A stretch of DNA of 16,470 nucleotides from Arthrobacter sp. (GCA_025464925.1 JAODMS010000110.1:1-16470), one strand, 5' to 3'. Positions 5,749 through 13,980 are shown, numbered from the stretch's first letter. Translations and numbers: made by a program. Notes: generated from the letters alone by a model not told the origin.

Positions 5749-8181
5749 TCAGGCCTGGAACGAGGTGGCGGACTGGTCTGAGGGGCCGGGCCGTCCGTCA
5801 TCCGATGGCCCGGAACTGTGCTGCCCGGCCAGCATCCGGTCCGTGGCGTCCTTCAACAGCACATCGATCAGTGTGACGGCGGCGTCCTTGTCCAAGGGGT
5901 TGTTTTTGTTGCCGCACTTGGGTGACTGCACGCAGGAGGGGCAGCCGGACTCACATTCGCAGGCTTTGATGGCGTCCCGGGTAGCGGACAGCCATACTCT
6001 GGCTTTGTCGTAGCCGCGTTCGGCGAATCCGGCACCGCCGGGATGGCCGTCATAGACAAAGATAGTCGGCACTCCGGTGTCGGCGTGGAGAGCCGTGGAG
6101 ACTCCGCCGATGTCCCAACGGTCGCTGGAGGCCACCAGCGGCAGCAGGCCGATGGCTGCGTGTTCGGCGGCGTGCAGGGCGCCGGGGAACTGCGCCTCAA
6201 CCAGCCCGGCGCCCGTCAGGGAGCGGTTGTCCAGAACGAACCAGACGGCCTTCGTGAACAAATCCCTGGCTCCCAGTTCCAGCGGTTCTTCACCGAGAAT
6301 CTCGTTCGATATTAATGCTTTGCGCTGGAAGGAGACCACCTGAGTGGTAACTTTCACGTCGCCGAAATGCACGGCGACGTCGCCCCACTGGGTGGTGCGC
6401 TGCGTTTCCAGGACCTCGATCTGGGTCACGTCCCGGGCAGTGGTGTAGTAGTCGGGATTCGCTCGACGCACCACCACGCAGTGCTCGTCTTCGTTCAAGT
6501 CCTCGACCACATAGCTGTCGCCCTGGTGGACGTAGATGGCTCCTGTATGGGCCTGGTAGTGCGTCTGCGGCGAATCCATGGTGCCGAGCAGGGAACCGGT
6601 GTCGGCATCCACGATGCTCACCGGCCCGCCGCCATCGGCCCTCAGGTTCACCATGGCCGCGGCACCCTGCGGGTGGGTCCAGAACCACCCTGCGGGCCGC
6701 TGGCGCAGGTATCCCTGTGCCACGAGCCGGTCCAGCAGCTTCTCTGCGGTGCCGCCGAACAGGGCCAGCTCGGCATGACCCAGGGGCAGCTCGGCGGCGG
6801 CGGCACAAAGGTGCGGGCCCAGCACATAGGGATTGGAGGGATCGAAGACGGTAGCTTCCACCGAGACGTCGAAGATCGCCTCGGGGTGGTTCACCAGGTA
6901 GGTGTCCAGCGGATCGTCGCTCGCGACGAATGCGGCGATGGCATCCTGGCCGGCGCGGCCCGCCCTGCCGATCTGCTGGAACAACGACGCGCGTGTGCCC
7001 GGCCAGCCGGCGACCAGTACGGCGTCGAGCCCGGAAATGTCGATGCCGAGCTCCAGGGCGGAGGTGCTGGAGATACCCAGCAGCTCGCCCGAGCGCAGCG
7101 ACTTTTCCAGGGCCCGCCGCTCCTCCGGCAGATAACCGGAGCGGTAGGCCGCCACCCGTGGCGGCAGGCTGGGGTCCACCTCGTCCAGGAGGCGCTTGGT
7201 GATCGACGCAATCGTCTCGGCTCCGCGGCGGGACTTGATGAAGGCAATGGTCCGCACCCTGGAAGACACCAGGTTGGCGAGCAGATCGGCGGTTTCGGCC
7301 ACCGCGGTCCGTCGTTCCTTGGCGCCGTTCTCACCCCGGAGTTCTGTCAGGGCGGGCTCCCAGAAGGCGACCGTGGTGGCGCCGTGCGGCGAGGAGTCAT
7401 TGGACACGGCCCGAACCGGCGCGCCGATGAGCCGGCCGAACGACGTCCCGGGCTCGGACGCTGTGGCGGACGCGGCGATGAACACGGGTCCCGGGTGGGA
7501 GGCGCCGGGGCTGTAGTAGGCGCAGATGCGGCGCAGCCGCCGCATCAGGTTCGCCACGTGGGATCCAAAGACTCCACGGTAGCTGTGGGCCTCGTCCACG
7601 ATCACATAGCGTAGCCGGCGGAAGAACCGGGCCCACCAGGCATGGTTCGGGAGGATCCCGAAGTGCAGCATGTCCGGATTGGCCAGGATGAAATTCGCGT
7701 GGTCCCGGATCCAGCGCCGGGACGCGGGATCTGTGTCGCCGTCGTAGGTTTCGGCCCTGACGGTGGGGATCTTCAGCGCCCGGATGGCTGCCAGCTGGTC
7801 GGCTGCCAAGGCCTTGGTGGGGGACAGGTAGAGGGTCACGGCGCCGTCGTCGTGGATCTTGCCCGGATCGGAAAGGACCCGCAGTTCGGCACGGTGGATC
7901 GCATCCAGCGCGGGCAACTGGTAGGCCAGGGACTTACCGGAGGCGGTGCCGGTGGCGATCACCACGTGCTCTCCGGCATGCGCCAGTTCGGCGGCCTGGA
8001 TCTGGTGGCGGTAGGGCTCATGGATGCCCAGCGAACCGTAGGCGTTCACCAGGTCGGGGTGGGCCCATTCCGGCCACGGCGCGTGGATCGCCTGGCGGGC
8101 CGGGATGGTCCGCACATGACGCAGCTGTTCCGGATCCGGGCCGCGGCCCAGCAAAGGAATCAGGGACTCATGGGGGTTCAC
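5749..8181 (-). CDS. DEAH-box helicase with C-terminal DUF1998-type zinc-cysteine cluster (MrfA/YprA-like)
   Basis: An 810-residue superfamily 2 helicase. Visible motifs are Walker A GTASGKS (residues 78-84), motif Ia [10 protein letters not shown] (120-129), Walker B DEAH (196-199), motif III SATAS, and in the second RecA domain [18 protein letters not shown] and [11 protein letters not shown]. The C-terminal DUF1998 region ends in a cysteine cluster CxCx3CxxCx5C (C741, C743, C747, C750, C756), expected to bind zinc. Bacillus MrfA, of the same architecture, is a 3'-5' helicase in repair of mitomycin-type damage. The actinobacterial version is the 'helicase/secretion neighborhood' DEAH helicase. 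The start is the GTG at 8181, since the preceding in-frame codon is a stop. A low-complexity Ser/Gly/Pro tail follows the zinc region. The gene is convergent with the Tad genes and 51 bases downstream of the GNAT gene. Confidence 0.93.
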   Translation of the reverse strand: MNPHESLIPLLGRGPDPEQLRHVRTIPARQAIHAPWPEWAHPDLVNAYGSLGIHEPYRHQIQAAELAHAGEHVVIATGTASGKSLAYQLPALDAIHRAELRVLSDPGKIHDDGAVTLYLSPTKALAADQLAAIRALKIPTVRAETYDGDTDPASRRWIRDHANFILANPDMLHFGILPNHAWWARFFRRLRYVIVDEAHSYRGVFGSHVANLMRRLRRICAYYSPGASHPGPVFIAASATASEPGTSFGRLIGAPVRAVSNDSSPHGATTVAFWEPALTELRGENGAKERRTAVAETADLLANLVSSRVRTIAFIKSRRGAETIASITKRLLDEVDPSLPPRVAAYRSGYLPEERRALEKSLRSGELLGISSTSALELGIDISGLDAVLVAGWPGTRASLFQQIGRAGRAGQDAIAAFVASDDPLDTYLVNHPEAIFDVSVEATVFDPSNPYVLGPHLCAAAAELPLGHAELALFGGTAEKLLDRLVAQGYLRQRPAGWFWTHPQGAAAMVNLRADGGGPVSIVDADTGSLLGTMDSPQTHYQAHTGAIYVHQGDSYVVEDLNEDEHCVVVRRANPDYYTTARDVTQIEVLETQRTTQWGDVAVHFGDVKVTTQVVSFQRKALISNEILGEEPLELGARDLFTKAVWFVLDNRSLTGAGLVEAQFPGALHAAEHAAIGLLPLVASSDRWDIGGVSTALHADTGVPTIFVYDGHPGGAGFAERGYDKARVWLSATRDAIKACECESGCPSCVQSPKCGNKNNPLDKDAAVTLIDVLLKDATDRMLAGQHSSGPSDDGRPGPSDQSATSFQA

Positions 8182-8232
8182 TCATACATTCTTTCACCCG
8201 GCCTCAAATCACCGGTGGAAAGCTCCAGCGCC

Positions 8233-8925
8233 TCAGCCCACCGACAGGTCCGAGCCCTCATCGGAGGCCGAGAGCATCAGTACGTGGGAAACCGTATGCC
8301 AGCCCAGGTGCGAGTACAGCTTCTGGCCATCCAGCGAGGCAAGGAGCAACCCGGTTTCGACGTCGTACTCAAACGCCTGGGCGGCCAGCGCCTTCATGAT
8401 GAAGCTGCCCAGCCCGCGTCGCTGGTAGCCGGGCTCCGTCACGATCTTGTCGAAGATGGCCGTGCGGCCCACTACGAAGACCCGTCCGCTGGCGGCCAGC
8501 TCCTCGCCCGCCCGCACCACAGCGTGGTGGACGCCGTTGGCCGAGGACGTCTCCAGCTTGAGGTCGTCGTCGGACAGCCAAGGGTCCTCGGAGTCCTGGG
8601 TTTCCATATCCACGATCATCATCGTCTGCGAAGCCGAGGTGACGTTGAGTCCGTGTTTCTGCGCCAGGAGGGTATACCGGGCCACATCATTGGTGAGGAC
8701 GGTGAGGATTCTGGCTGGCTCCTCGGCCGTCTTCGCGGCCAGCTCAGCGAACTCCGACTCGGCGGGGTCATGGGTGAAATATTCCCATTCGTGGGTTGTA
8801 TCCGCACGCAGCGCCGCAGGGAAGCGACCCTCCTTGCGGGTCTGGTAGCCGCGACAGCCGGCCCATCCGGCAACCCAGATTTCCAGCAGCTGAGTGGTGT
8901 CTTCAACCATGGCCTCAAGACTCAT
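8233..8925 (-). CDS. GNAT family N-acetyltransferase
   Basis: A 230-residue protein with a C-terminal GNAT fold. The acetyl-CoA binding motif A is [17 protein letters not shown], with Q168-x-x-G171-x-G173, preceded by a strand [15 protein letters not shown]. The LYSHLGWH segment at 203-210 is the usual motif B tail. The N-terminal half (WVSGW-like [11 protein letters not shown], then [21 protein letters not shown]) is conserved in actinobacterial relatives as I recall them, but its substrate is not known. The ATG at 8925 is taken because a TACGCT -10-like box lies exactly 6 bases upstream, fitting leaderless translation. It probably shares a transcript with the helicase downstream and is divergent from trhO. 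Confidence 0.85.
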   Translation of the reverse strand: MSLEAMVEDTTQLLEIWVAGWAGCRGYQTRKEGRFPAALRADTTHEWEYFTHDPAESEFAELAAKTAEEPARILTVLTNDVARYTLLAQKHGLNVTSASQTMMIVDMETQDSEDPWLSDDDLKLETSSANGVHHAVVRAGEELAASGRVFVVGRTAIFDKIVTEPGYQRRGLGSFIMKALAAQAFEYDVETGLLLASLDGQKLYSHLGWHTVSHVLMLSASDEGSDLSVG

Positions 8926-8931
8926 GTGATG

Positions 8932-8937
8932 AGCGTA
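8932..8937 (-). promoter_or_regulatory. Candidate -10 box for leaderless GNAT gene
   Basis: On the minus strand TACGCT is followed by CATCAC and then the ATG at 8925-8923. The 6-base spacing places the transcription start at the A of the start codon, and no Shine-Dalgarno is present. No clear -35 was found. Confidence 0.5.
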
Positions 8938-9062
8938 TTCCAGCCCGGACGCAAGCAACAGGGGCCGCGTCCGGGAACCGGGGCTGCTTATCCGCTTGTG
9001 AGGGATTCCCCGCCCCCGGGGCCTGGGCACACCCGGCACCCTCCGGTTTTCGGCCCACCCGG

Positions 9063-9068
9063 TACCCT
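9063..9068 (+). promoter_or_regulatory. Candidate -10 box for leaderless trhO
   Basis: TACCCT ends 7 bases before the GTG at 9076 (spacer TAAATAC). There is no Shine-Dalgarno before this start. This supports a leaderless mRNA with transcription starting at or one base before the GTG. Confidence 0.5.
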
Positions 9069-9075
9069 TAAATAC

Positions 9076-9969
9076 GTGGCTTTGAATCGAATTGTGCTTT
9101 TTTATGGATTTACCCCTCTCGCGGACCCGGAGGCCATCCGGCTGTGGCAGCGCGCGCTGTGTGAAAAACTCGGACTGACCGGCCGCATCATCCTCTCCAA
9201 GGACGGCATCAACGCCACCGTGGGCGGCGAGCTGAACGCCGTCAAGCAGTACGTCAAGACCACGCGGGAATACATAGGCTTTTCCGGCATTGACGTGAAG
9301 TGGTCCGACGGCGGCGCGGAGGACTTTCCCCGGCTGAGCGTCAAGGTGCGGGACGAGATCGTGTCGTTCGGGGCTCCGGGCGAGCTGAAAGTGGACGGCA
9401 ACGGCGTCGTGGGCGGCGGCACGCACCTCAACCCTGAGGAACTGCACCAGCTCGTGGAAGCGAAAAAGCGAGCCGGCGACGAGGTCGTGTTCTTCGACGG
9501 ACGCAACGGCTTCGAGGCCCAGATCGGCAAGTTCAAGGACGCGGTCGTCCCCGACGTCGCCACCACGCATGACTTCATCAAGGAACTCGACTCCGGCAAG
9601 TACGACTCGCTCAAGAACAAGCCGGTCGTCACCTACTGCACCGGCGGCATCCGCTGCGAGGTGCTCTCGAGCCTGATGGTGAACCGGGGTTTCAAGGAGG
9701 TCTACCAGCTCGACGGCGGAATCGTCCGCTACGGCGAGGCCTTCAAGGACCAGGGCCTCTGGGAGGGCTCGCTTTACGTGTTCGACAAGCGCATGCACCT
9801 GGAGTTCAGCGAGGACGCCAAGACGGTCGGGAAGTGCGTCCGCTGCGCGGCACCCACCAGCAAGTTCGAAAACTGCTCCAACCCGAGCTGCCGGACCCTC
9901 ACTCTCTACTGCGGGGAATGCGCCGCCAGCCCGGAGACCCTCCGCTGCCCCGAAGGGTGCGCCGCCTGA
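9076..9969 (+). CDS. trhO: tRNA uridine(34) hydroxylase (rhodanese, UPF0176 family)
   Basis: A 297-residue protein matching TrhO, which hydroxylates U34 of certain tRNAs on the way to 5-methoxy- or carboxymethoxy-uridine in an oxygen-dependent reaction. The N-terminal acylphosphatase-like part ([20 protein letters not shown], then [16 protein letters not shown]) is typical. The rhodanese domain spans about residues 134-240 with the catalytic loop [10 protein letters not shown]188 being the active cysteine. The C-terminus carries a cysteine-rich zinc-like tail (CVRC, then CSNPSC, CGEC and CPEGC). The GTG at 9076 starts directly at the conserved N-terminus. The reading frame stays open far upstream, but that part is antisense to the GNAT and helicase genes and is not coding. 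The gene converges on the lipoprotein gene with only 11 bases between the stops. Confidence 0.94.
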   Translation: MALNRIVLFYGFTPLADPEAIRLWQRALCEKLGLTGRIILSKDGINATVGGELNAVKQYVKTTREYIGFSGIDVKWSDGGAEDFPRLSVKVRDEIVSFGAPGELKVDGNGVVGGGTHLNPEELHQLVEAKKRAGDEVVFFDGRNGFEAQIGKFKDAVVPDVATTHDFIKELDSGKYDSLKNKPVVTYCTGGIRCEVLSSLMVNRGFKEVYQLDGGIVRYGEAFKDQGLWEGSLYVFDKRMHLEFSEDAKTVGKCVRCAAPTSKFENCSNPSCRTLTLYCGECAASPETLRCPEGCAA

Positions 9970-9980
9970 GGGACCAGAAG

Positions 9981-10526
9981 TCAGATCCTGGTCACTGCGT
10001 ACGCGAAGTTCGCCGCGGCCCGTCCCGCCACCTGGACCGTGAGCACCGTGTCCGCGGACAGATAGACCACGTTGACCCGTGACGTCCCGCACCGCAGGTT
10101 CAGGTCGACCAGCGAATTCTCGCCGTTGCGGACGGTGAAGGATACCCGGGCCATACTCCGGCAGGCCAACGTCACGGCATAGCTGCCGCTGGGCAACGGG
10201 GTGGTGGCCTGGCTCTGGGCCGCGCCTGCATCCACCGAGCCGTATCCTTCGTGGAGCACCCTGCCCTCGGCGTCGGGGAGTACCGCGTCGGCCCAGTCGT
10301 CCAATTCCTCCCCGGAGACGGGCCGGTTCTGCGACGGGGGCGGCGGCAGGGCAGCGCCCGTGGACGCTGGAGCCGAGGCGGAGGGCGGGTCATCGTCCCA
10401 GTGGTCATCCTCGTACTCGTACGCGCATCCGGTCAAAACCGAGCCCAGAAGCAGCATGCAGAACACCACGACGGCGGCTGCCGCGGTGCGCTGTCGTGGC
10501 ACTCGCGTTGCCGGCACAGTGGGCAT
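9981..10526 (-). CDS. Small predicted lipoprotein, unknown function
   Basis: A 181-residue exported protein. The N-terminus has arginines followed by a hydrophobic core (AAAAVVVFCMLLLGSV) and a lipobox LTGC with C34 as the lipidated cysteine. The mature part starts with a strongly acidic stretch (EYEDDHWDDD), then a Pro/Ser/Ala linker. A C-terminal region of about 80 residues is rich in beta strands (SYAVTLACRSMARVSFTV, LRCGTSRVNVVYLSADTVLTVQV) and has two cysteines that could pair. The domain family is not recognised. The ATG at 10526 has a TAAAGT box five bases upstream. A GTG three codons in is an alternative with better AGG spacing. Export and lipidation are well supported; the function is not. 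Confidence 0.8.
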   Translation of the reverse strand: MPTVPATRVPRQRTAAAAVVVFCMLLLGSVLTGCAYEYEDDHWDDDPPSASAPASTGAALPPPPSQNRPVSGEELDDWADAVLPDAEGRVLHEGYGSVDAGAAQSQATTPLPSGSYAVTLACRSMARVSFTVRNGENSLVDLNLRCGTSRVNVVYLSADTVLTVQVAGRAAANFAYAVTRI

Positions 10527-10667
10527 ACCTGACTTTAGGCCCGCTCCGGCTGAAAGACCATAGGTCCGGGAGGAGACCAGGGGGAGGAAAGACCCGGCCC
10601 CCACCCGCCCCGTTCGGACATCTCCCCGCTCGAGCCAGCACCGCCGCCGCGCCCGCCGGCCGGCCTC

Positions 10668-10698
10668 TTGACCTTGACGCAGCGTCAAGATTTAGAGT
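10668..10698 (+). promoter_or_regulatory. MerR-type promoter/operator of the TipA-like gene
   Basis: A -35 box TTGACC (10668-10673) and a -10 box TAGAGT (10693-10698) are separated by 19 bases, the overlong spacer typical of promoters activated by MerR-family regulators through DNA untwisting. A perfect palindrome CTTGACGCAGCGTCAAG (10673-10689, 8-base arms around one central base) lies in the spacer. It sits directly upstream of the MerR-family gene, so autoregulation is likely. Confidence 0.85.
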
Positions 10699-10747
10699 CG
10701 GATTGTCCGGCCCGCCGGCAGGCCGGCCGCGGGGAGAAGGAGAAATC

Positions 10748-11506
10748 ATGGACTGGTCGGTGCAACAGATCGCGAAAATCGCCGGGACGACGAGCCGGAC
10801 CCTGCGCCACTACGATGACGTCGGGCTGCTCAAACCCAGCCGCACCGGAGGCAACGGCTACCGGTACTACGACCAGGCCTCCCTGGTGCGGCTGCAACGA
10901 ATCCTGCTCCTCCGTGGCCTCGGGCTCGGGCTGCCGACGATAGCCGAGATCCTCGGCCGGGAGTCCGACGCGGAAAGAGCGCTGGCCTGCCACCTCACGT
11001 GGCTGGAACAGGAACAGGACAGGCTGGCCCGGCAGATCGCGTCGGTCCGGCGAACCATTCAGGCAGTAAAAGAAGGAGGAGAGATCATGGCGGAGAACAT
11101 GTTTGACGGCTTTGACCACAGCCAGTACAAGGACGAGGTGGAAGAGCGCTGGGGCAAGGACGCCTACTCTCGGAGCGACGCCTGGTGGCGGGGGATGGGC
11201 AGCGAAGAGAAAAAAGCGTGGAAGCAGCGCTCGGGGCAGCTGGGCCGTGACTGGATCGCAGCGGCGCAGTCGGGGGACCCGGCGGACAGCGCCCGGGCGC
11301 AGGAGCTGGCCAGGCGCCAGGTCGAGTGGCTCACCGGCATCCCCGGCACCCCCGCGGCGGCCCCCGGCGGCGACGTCAGGGGGTACGTGACCGGCCTCGG
11401 CGAGATGTACGTGGCCGATCCCCGGTTCGCGGCGAACTATGGCGGCGAGGCCGGGGCAGCCTTCGTCCGCGATGCCCTGCGGATCTATGCGGAGAAACAC
11501 CTCTAA
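10748..11506 (+). CDS. MerR family regulator with C-terminal TipAS ligand-binding domain
   Basis: A 252-residue TipA-like transcription factor. The N-terminal winged helix-turn-helix (SVQQIAKIAGTTSRTLRHYD, then GLLKPSRTGGNGYRYYD) is a clear MerR DNA-binding domain. A dimerising coiled coil follows (LTWLEQEQDRLARQIASVRR). The C-terminal part (MFDGFDHSQYKDEVEERWG, then AWWRGMGSEEKKAWK and FAANYGGEAGAAFVRDALRIY) matches the TipAS domain, which in Streptomyces binds thiopeptide antibiotics. The ATG at 10748 has a strong AAGGAG site 5 bases upstream. An internal ATG at 11087 with its own strong site would give a separate 139-residue TipAS protein, as described for tipA. The ligand here is unknown, and TipAS-type domains in other MerR proteins may bind different small molecules. 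Confidence 0.92.
   Translation: MDWSVQQIAKIAGTTSRTLRHYDDVGLLKPSRTGGNGYRYYDQASLVRLQRILLLRGLGLGLPTIAEILGRESDAERALACHLTWLEQEQDRLARQIASVRRTIQAVKEGGEIMAENMFDGFDHSQYKDEVEERWGKDAYSRSDAWWRGMGSEEKKAWKQRSGQLGRDWIAAAQSGDPADSARAQELARRQVEWLTGIPGTPAAAPGGDVRGYVTGLGEMYVADPRFAANYGGEAGAAFVRDALRIYAEKHL
11073..11089 (+). promoter_or_regulatory. Internal ribosome binding site and start for a standalone TipAS product
   Basis: AAGGAGGA at 11073-11080, followed by GAGATC and an in-frame ATG at 11087, forms a near-consensus initiation site inside the regulator gene. The product (11087-11506, 139 residues) would begin MAENMFDGFDHSQY, exactly at the edge of the TipAS domain. Streptomyces tipA is known to make both a long and a short protein this way. 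Confidence 0.75.
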
Positions 11507-11515
11507 CCCCCGGAC

Positions 11516-11521
11516 TAAACT
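11516..11521 (+). promoter_or_regulatory. Candidate -10 box for leaderless methyltransferase gene
   Basis: TAAACT ends 6 bases before the GTG at 11528, with no Shine-Dalgarno in between (TGTCCG). It lies 9 bases after the stop of the regulator gene, so the methyltransferase probably has its own promoter despite the short gap. Confidence 0.55.
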
Positions 11522-11527
11522 TGTCCG

Positions 11528-13216
11528 GTGACTCCCTCAACGCATTTCACGGCCGGCAACACCCCCGACGCACCCCGCAGCGACCTGCCGGGCCCGCTCG
11601 CGGCACTGGCCACGGACCTGCGCGCCATCGGCTACACGGTCGACGGTGTCGCGGCCCTGCTCGGCGGGGCCGCGAACACCGCACTGGGCCGGGACCAGAT
11701 CATACCCGCGCTGATCGTCACCGAGGCTGCCGCCCAGAACGGGCCGGAAGCCGCGGCGCTCGCCGCCGTCGTGCGGCTGTGGCTGCTGGCTGAGCCGCAG
11801 CGCGCGGAAACACTCGACGCTGCACTGCCCGGCATCCGGACGGAGGGCCTGCAGGAACTCGGGCTCGTGGAGCCGTCCGCGGAGGGGTTGTTCCAGGCGA
11901 AGGCGGACCTGCGGCCCTACGGCTGGGGCGGCACCACCACGGGCAATGCCCCGGACGCTGTCGGGAGCGGCGGGGCGGACCTCTGGGTGGCCAGCGATCT
12001 CGCGGCGCACCAGCGCCCCGGGGTGCTGCGGCACGACCATGTGCTGGGCATCGGGCAGGCCTCCACCACCTTGGTGCAGAGTACCGCCCGCAGGCCTGTC
12101 GGCCGGGCCCTCGACCTTGGCACCGGCTGCGGCATCCAGACCTTCCATCTTCTGCACCACGCCGACCATGTGACGGCCACGGACATTTCCGAACGAGCGC
12201 TGGCCTTCACGCGATTCAACCTGCTGCTGAACGCCGCGGAGCTGCGGGTGGACCCGGCCGATCTGAGCAGCCGGGTGAGCCTCCGGCTGGGATCCCTGCT
12301 GGAACCGGTGGCCGGGGAGGAGTTCGAGCTCGTGGTCTCCAACCCGCCCTTCGTCATCACGCCCCGCAGCCTCGATGAAGCCGCCACGGACCAGTTCACC
12401 TACCGCGACGGCGGACTTCCCGGAGACGACATCGTCGCTTTCCTGGTCCAGGCGCTGCCCTCGGTCCTCGCCCCGGGCGGAACGGCCCAGCTGCTGGGCA
12501 ACTGGGAGATCGCGGCCGGCGCGTCCTGGGCCGAACGGCCGCAAAGCTGGGCCAGTCCGGACACGGACGTGTGGTTCATCCAACGCGAGCAGGTGGGGCC
12601 CGAACAGTACGCTGAGACCTGGCTGCAGGACGCCTCGGAAAACCGGGACCGCCGGCTCTACCAGGACGCCTATGCGGCGTACCTGGACGATTTTGCCTCC
12701 CGCACTGTGGAGGGCATCGGCTTCGGCATGATCTGGATGCGGCGTCCCGCGGCAGGCGGCGCACCGGTGCTGTCCCGCTTCGAGGAGATCACCTATCCGA
12801 TCGAGCAGCCCGTGGGACCGCATCTGGGTGCCGCCGTCGAACGCGCCGACTGGCTGGCCGCCCACGATCTCGGCACAGCGCATCTGCTCGTGGCCGAAGA
12901 CGTCACGGAGGAACGGCACCAGCGCCCCGGTGCCGAACACCCCGGCGTTATCCTGCTGCGCCAGGGTGCCGGGCTCCGCCGCACCAACCTGCTCAGCACC
13001 GAACTGGCCGGCTTCGTTTCGGCGTGTGACGGCGACCTGTCCGTCGGGCAGATCATCGGCGCCCTCGACGCGCTGCTGGGCAGCGGACAAATGGGCGACG
13101 GCGGAGAGTTCGACGGAGAGGCGTTCCGCGGCGGGCTCCTCACCGAGGTGGGGAACCTCGTTCGCGACGGCTTCCTGCTGCCGGAAGCGCGGCGGGAGCC
13201 GGAGGGCCACGGCTAG
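11528..13216 (+). CDS. Large class I SAM-dependent methyltransferase with NPPF motif (DUF7059/DUF7782-type)
   Basis: A 562-residue protein. The central Rossmann methyltransferase domain shows motif I LDLGTGCGIQTFHLL (DLGTGCG, residues 196-202), an acidic ribose-binding residue in TATDIS (D219), and the catalytic VSNPPFVI motif (NPPF, 272-275). That motif is typical of enzymes methylating amide or exocyclic amino nitrogens, such as PrmC-, RsmC- and N6-adenine-type enzymes. The N-terminal about 180 residues are a helical domain with a conserved-looking DLWVASDLAAHQRPG segment. The C-terminal about 150 residues (AHLLVAEDVTEERHQRPG, then a winged-helix-like end) form another accessory domain. This three-part layout fits an actinobacterial family annotated with DUF7059 and DUF7782 as I recall. 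The substrate is not known. The GTG start at 11528 is supported by the TAAACT box 6 bases upstream. Confidence 0.87.
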   Translation: MTPSTHFTAGNTPDAPRSDLPGPLAALATDLRAIGYTVDGVAALLGGAANTALGRDQIIPALIVTEAAAQNGPEAAALAAVVRLWLLAEPQRAETLDAALPGIRTEGLQELGLVEPSAEGLFQAKADLRPYGWGGTTTGNAPDAVGSGGADLWVASDLAAHQRPGVLRHDHVLGIGQASTTLVQSTARRPVGRALDLGTGCGIQTFHLLHHADHVTATDISERALAFTRFNLLLNAAELRVDPADLSSRVSLRLGSLLEPVAGEEFELVVSNPPFVITPRSLDEAATDQFTYRDGGLPGDDIVAFLVQALPSVLAPGGTAQLLGNWEIAAGASWAERPQSWASPDTDVWFIQREQVGPEQYAETWLQDASENRDRRLYQDAYAAYLDDFASRTVEGIGFGMIWMRRPAAGGAPVLSRFEEITYPIEQPVGPHLGAAVERADWLAAHDLGTAHLLVAEDVTEERHQRPGAEHPGVILLRQGAGLRRTNLLSTELAGFVSACDGDLSVGQIIGALDALLGSGQMGDGGEFDGEAFRGGLLTEVGNLVRDGFLLPEARREPEGHG

Positions 13217-13278
13217 GCCTCCGGTTCGCGGCCGGAAGAGAGTCTCAAGCATCTCTTTCATAGTTTGGCAGGGCTCGA

Positions 13279-13284
13279 TAGAAT
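13279..13284 (+). promoter_or_regulatory. Candidate -10 box for leaderless ArsR-like gene
   Basis: TAGAAT ends 6 bases before the GTG at 13291. The purines GAAGGG lie directly against the start codon, too close to act as a normal Shine-Dalgarno, so a leaderless transcript is the better reading. Confidence 0.5.
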
Positions 13285-13290
13285 GAAGGG

Positions 13291-13980
13291 GTGAATGCAG
13301 AAACCCCGACGGCGGAGTCCCTCGTTCCGCCGGCCGCCAGACGCAGGCCCCGTCCGGAAAAGAAAGTGGAGATCACCGACCCGAAGGCAATCCGGGCGCT
13401 GGCGCACGCCGCGCGGCTGGAGGTCATATCCGAGCTGTATTCCACCCAGGTGAGCCGCACGGCGACTGAACTCGCCGCCCAGACCGGCCTCACGCCCAGT
13501 GCCATGAGCTACCACCTGCGGGCTCTCCGGAAATGGGGCATCGTGGTGCCGGCGGCCACTACCGGTGACGCCCGCGAACGCCGCTGGAAAGCCGCGGGCA
13601 CGGACTTCGCCATCAACTCGGGCGGGGGAGCGGCCAGCCCGGAGTTCGCTGTCCTCGATCTGGAACTCGATGCGTTCCGACGCCGCGTCAACGCCTACAG
13701 AAAAAGCAGGGATGAGCGGCGGCAGAATGGCGAGCCGGCGGATGCCGCCGCGTCTTCCGTGGTGCTGGCCAGCAATCTGCTGTACCTGACGCCGGGCCAG
13801 CGTACCGAGCTGACCGGGAAACTCTTCGACCTGTTAAAGGAATATGAGCTCGAGGACCCGGCCCAGGTGCCCGAAGCCGCGCAACGCATGGCGACGATGT
13901 GGTCGATGATTCCAGATGACCGGGTCCCGTCTTCCGCGCACCCCCAGGCGGTGCCGGCGGCACCCCCTGGCGCCGGCTGA
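13291..13980 (+). CDS. ArsR-like winged helix-turn-helix transcriptional regulator
   Basis: A 229-residue DNA-binding protein. After a flexible, basic N-terminus, residues about 28-105 form an ArsR-type winged helix: ITDPKAIRALAHAARLEVIS, then the recognition region TATELAAQTGLTPSAMSYHL with RALRKWGIV, and a wing with GDARERRWKA. No metal-binding cysteine motif (ELCVCDL type) is present, so metal sensing is unlikely. The remaining about 120 residues form a helical region (FAVLDLELDAFRRRVNAYRK, then LTPGQRTELTGKLFDLLKEYELED) that may dimerise or bind a ligand, ending in a Pro/Ala tail. The target genes are not known. It starts 74 bases after the methyltransferase and precedes topA in the same direction. 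No operator palindrome was identified with confidence. Confidence 0.85.
   Translation: MNAETPTAESLVPPAARRRPRPEKKVEITDPKAIRALAHAARLEVISELYSTQVSRTATELAAQTGLTPSAMSYHLRALRKWGIVVPAATTGDARERRWKAAGTDFAINSGGGAASPEFAVLDLELDAFRRRVNAYRKSRDERRQNGEPADAAASSVVLASNLLYLTPGQRTELTGKLFDLLKEYELEDPAQVPEAAQRMATMWSMIPDDRVPSSAHPQAVPAAPPGAG

Noticed and set aside
5738..5750. GAGGGGCCCCCTC palindrome between the converging TadE-family and helicase genes as a terminator
   Set aside because: There is only one base between the arms, so it cannot fold as a normal hairpin, and it runs into the helicase stop codon.
6367..7614. Plus-strand open frame of about 415 codons opposite the helicase
   Set aside because: Antisense shadow of a gene with clear helicase motifs; rich in low-complexity Gly/His/Val typical of such frames.
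7642..9075. Upstream in-frame extension of trhO
   Set aside because: The extension is antisense to the helicase and GNAT genes and lacks motifs; the conserved TrhO N-terminus begins at the GTG at 9076.
9972..9993. Hairpin GACCAG/CTGGTC between trhO and the lipoprotein gene as a shared terminator
   Set aside because: Only 6 bp with a 10-base loop, overlapping the end of the lipoprotein coding sequence, and no T-tract; too weak to claim.
8926..10092. Upstream in-frame extension of the GNAT protein on the minus strand
   Set aside because: It lies opposite trhO and shows only shadow composition; the ATG at 8925 has a well-placed -10-like box and matches the expected domain length.
13220..13236. 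TCCGG/CCGGA stem after the methyltransferase gene as a terminator
   Set aside because: Only five base pairs in GC-rich sequence, expected by chance, with no T-tract.
11537..13261. Long open frame on the minus strand (over 570 codons) opposite the methyltransferase
   Set aside because: Typical antisense shadow of a high-GC gene: no recognisable motif, composition dictated by the third positions of the plus-strand gene, and the plus-strand product has clear catalytic motifs.
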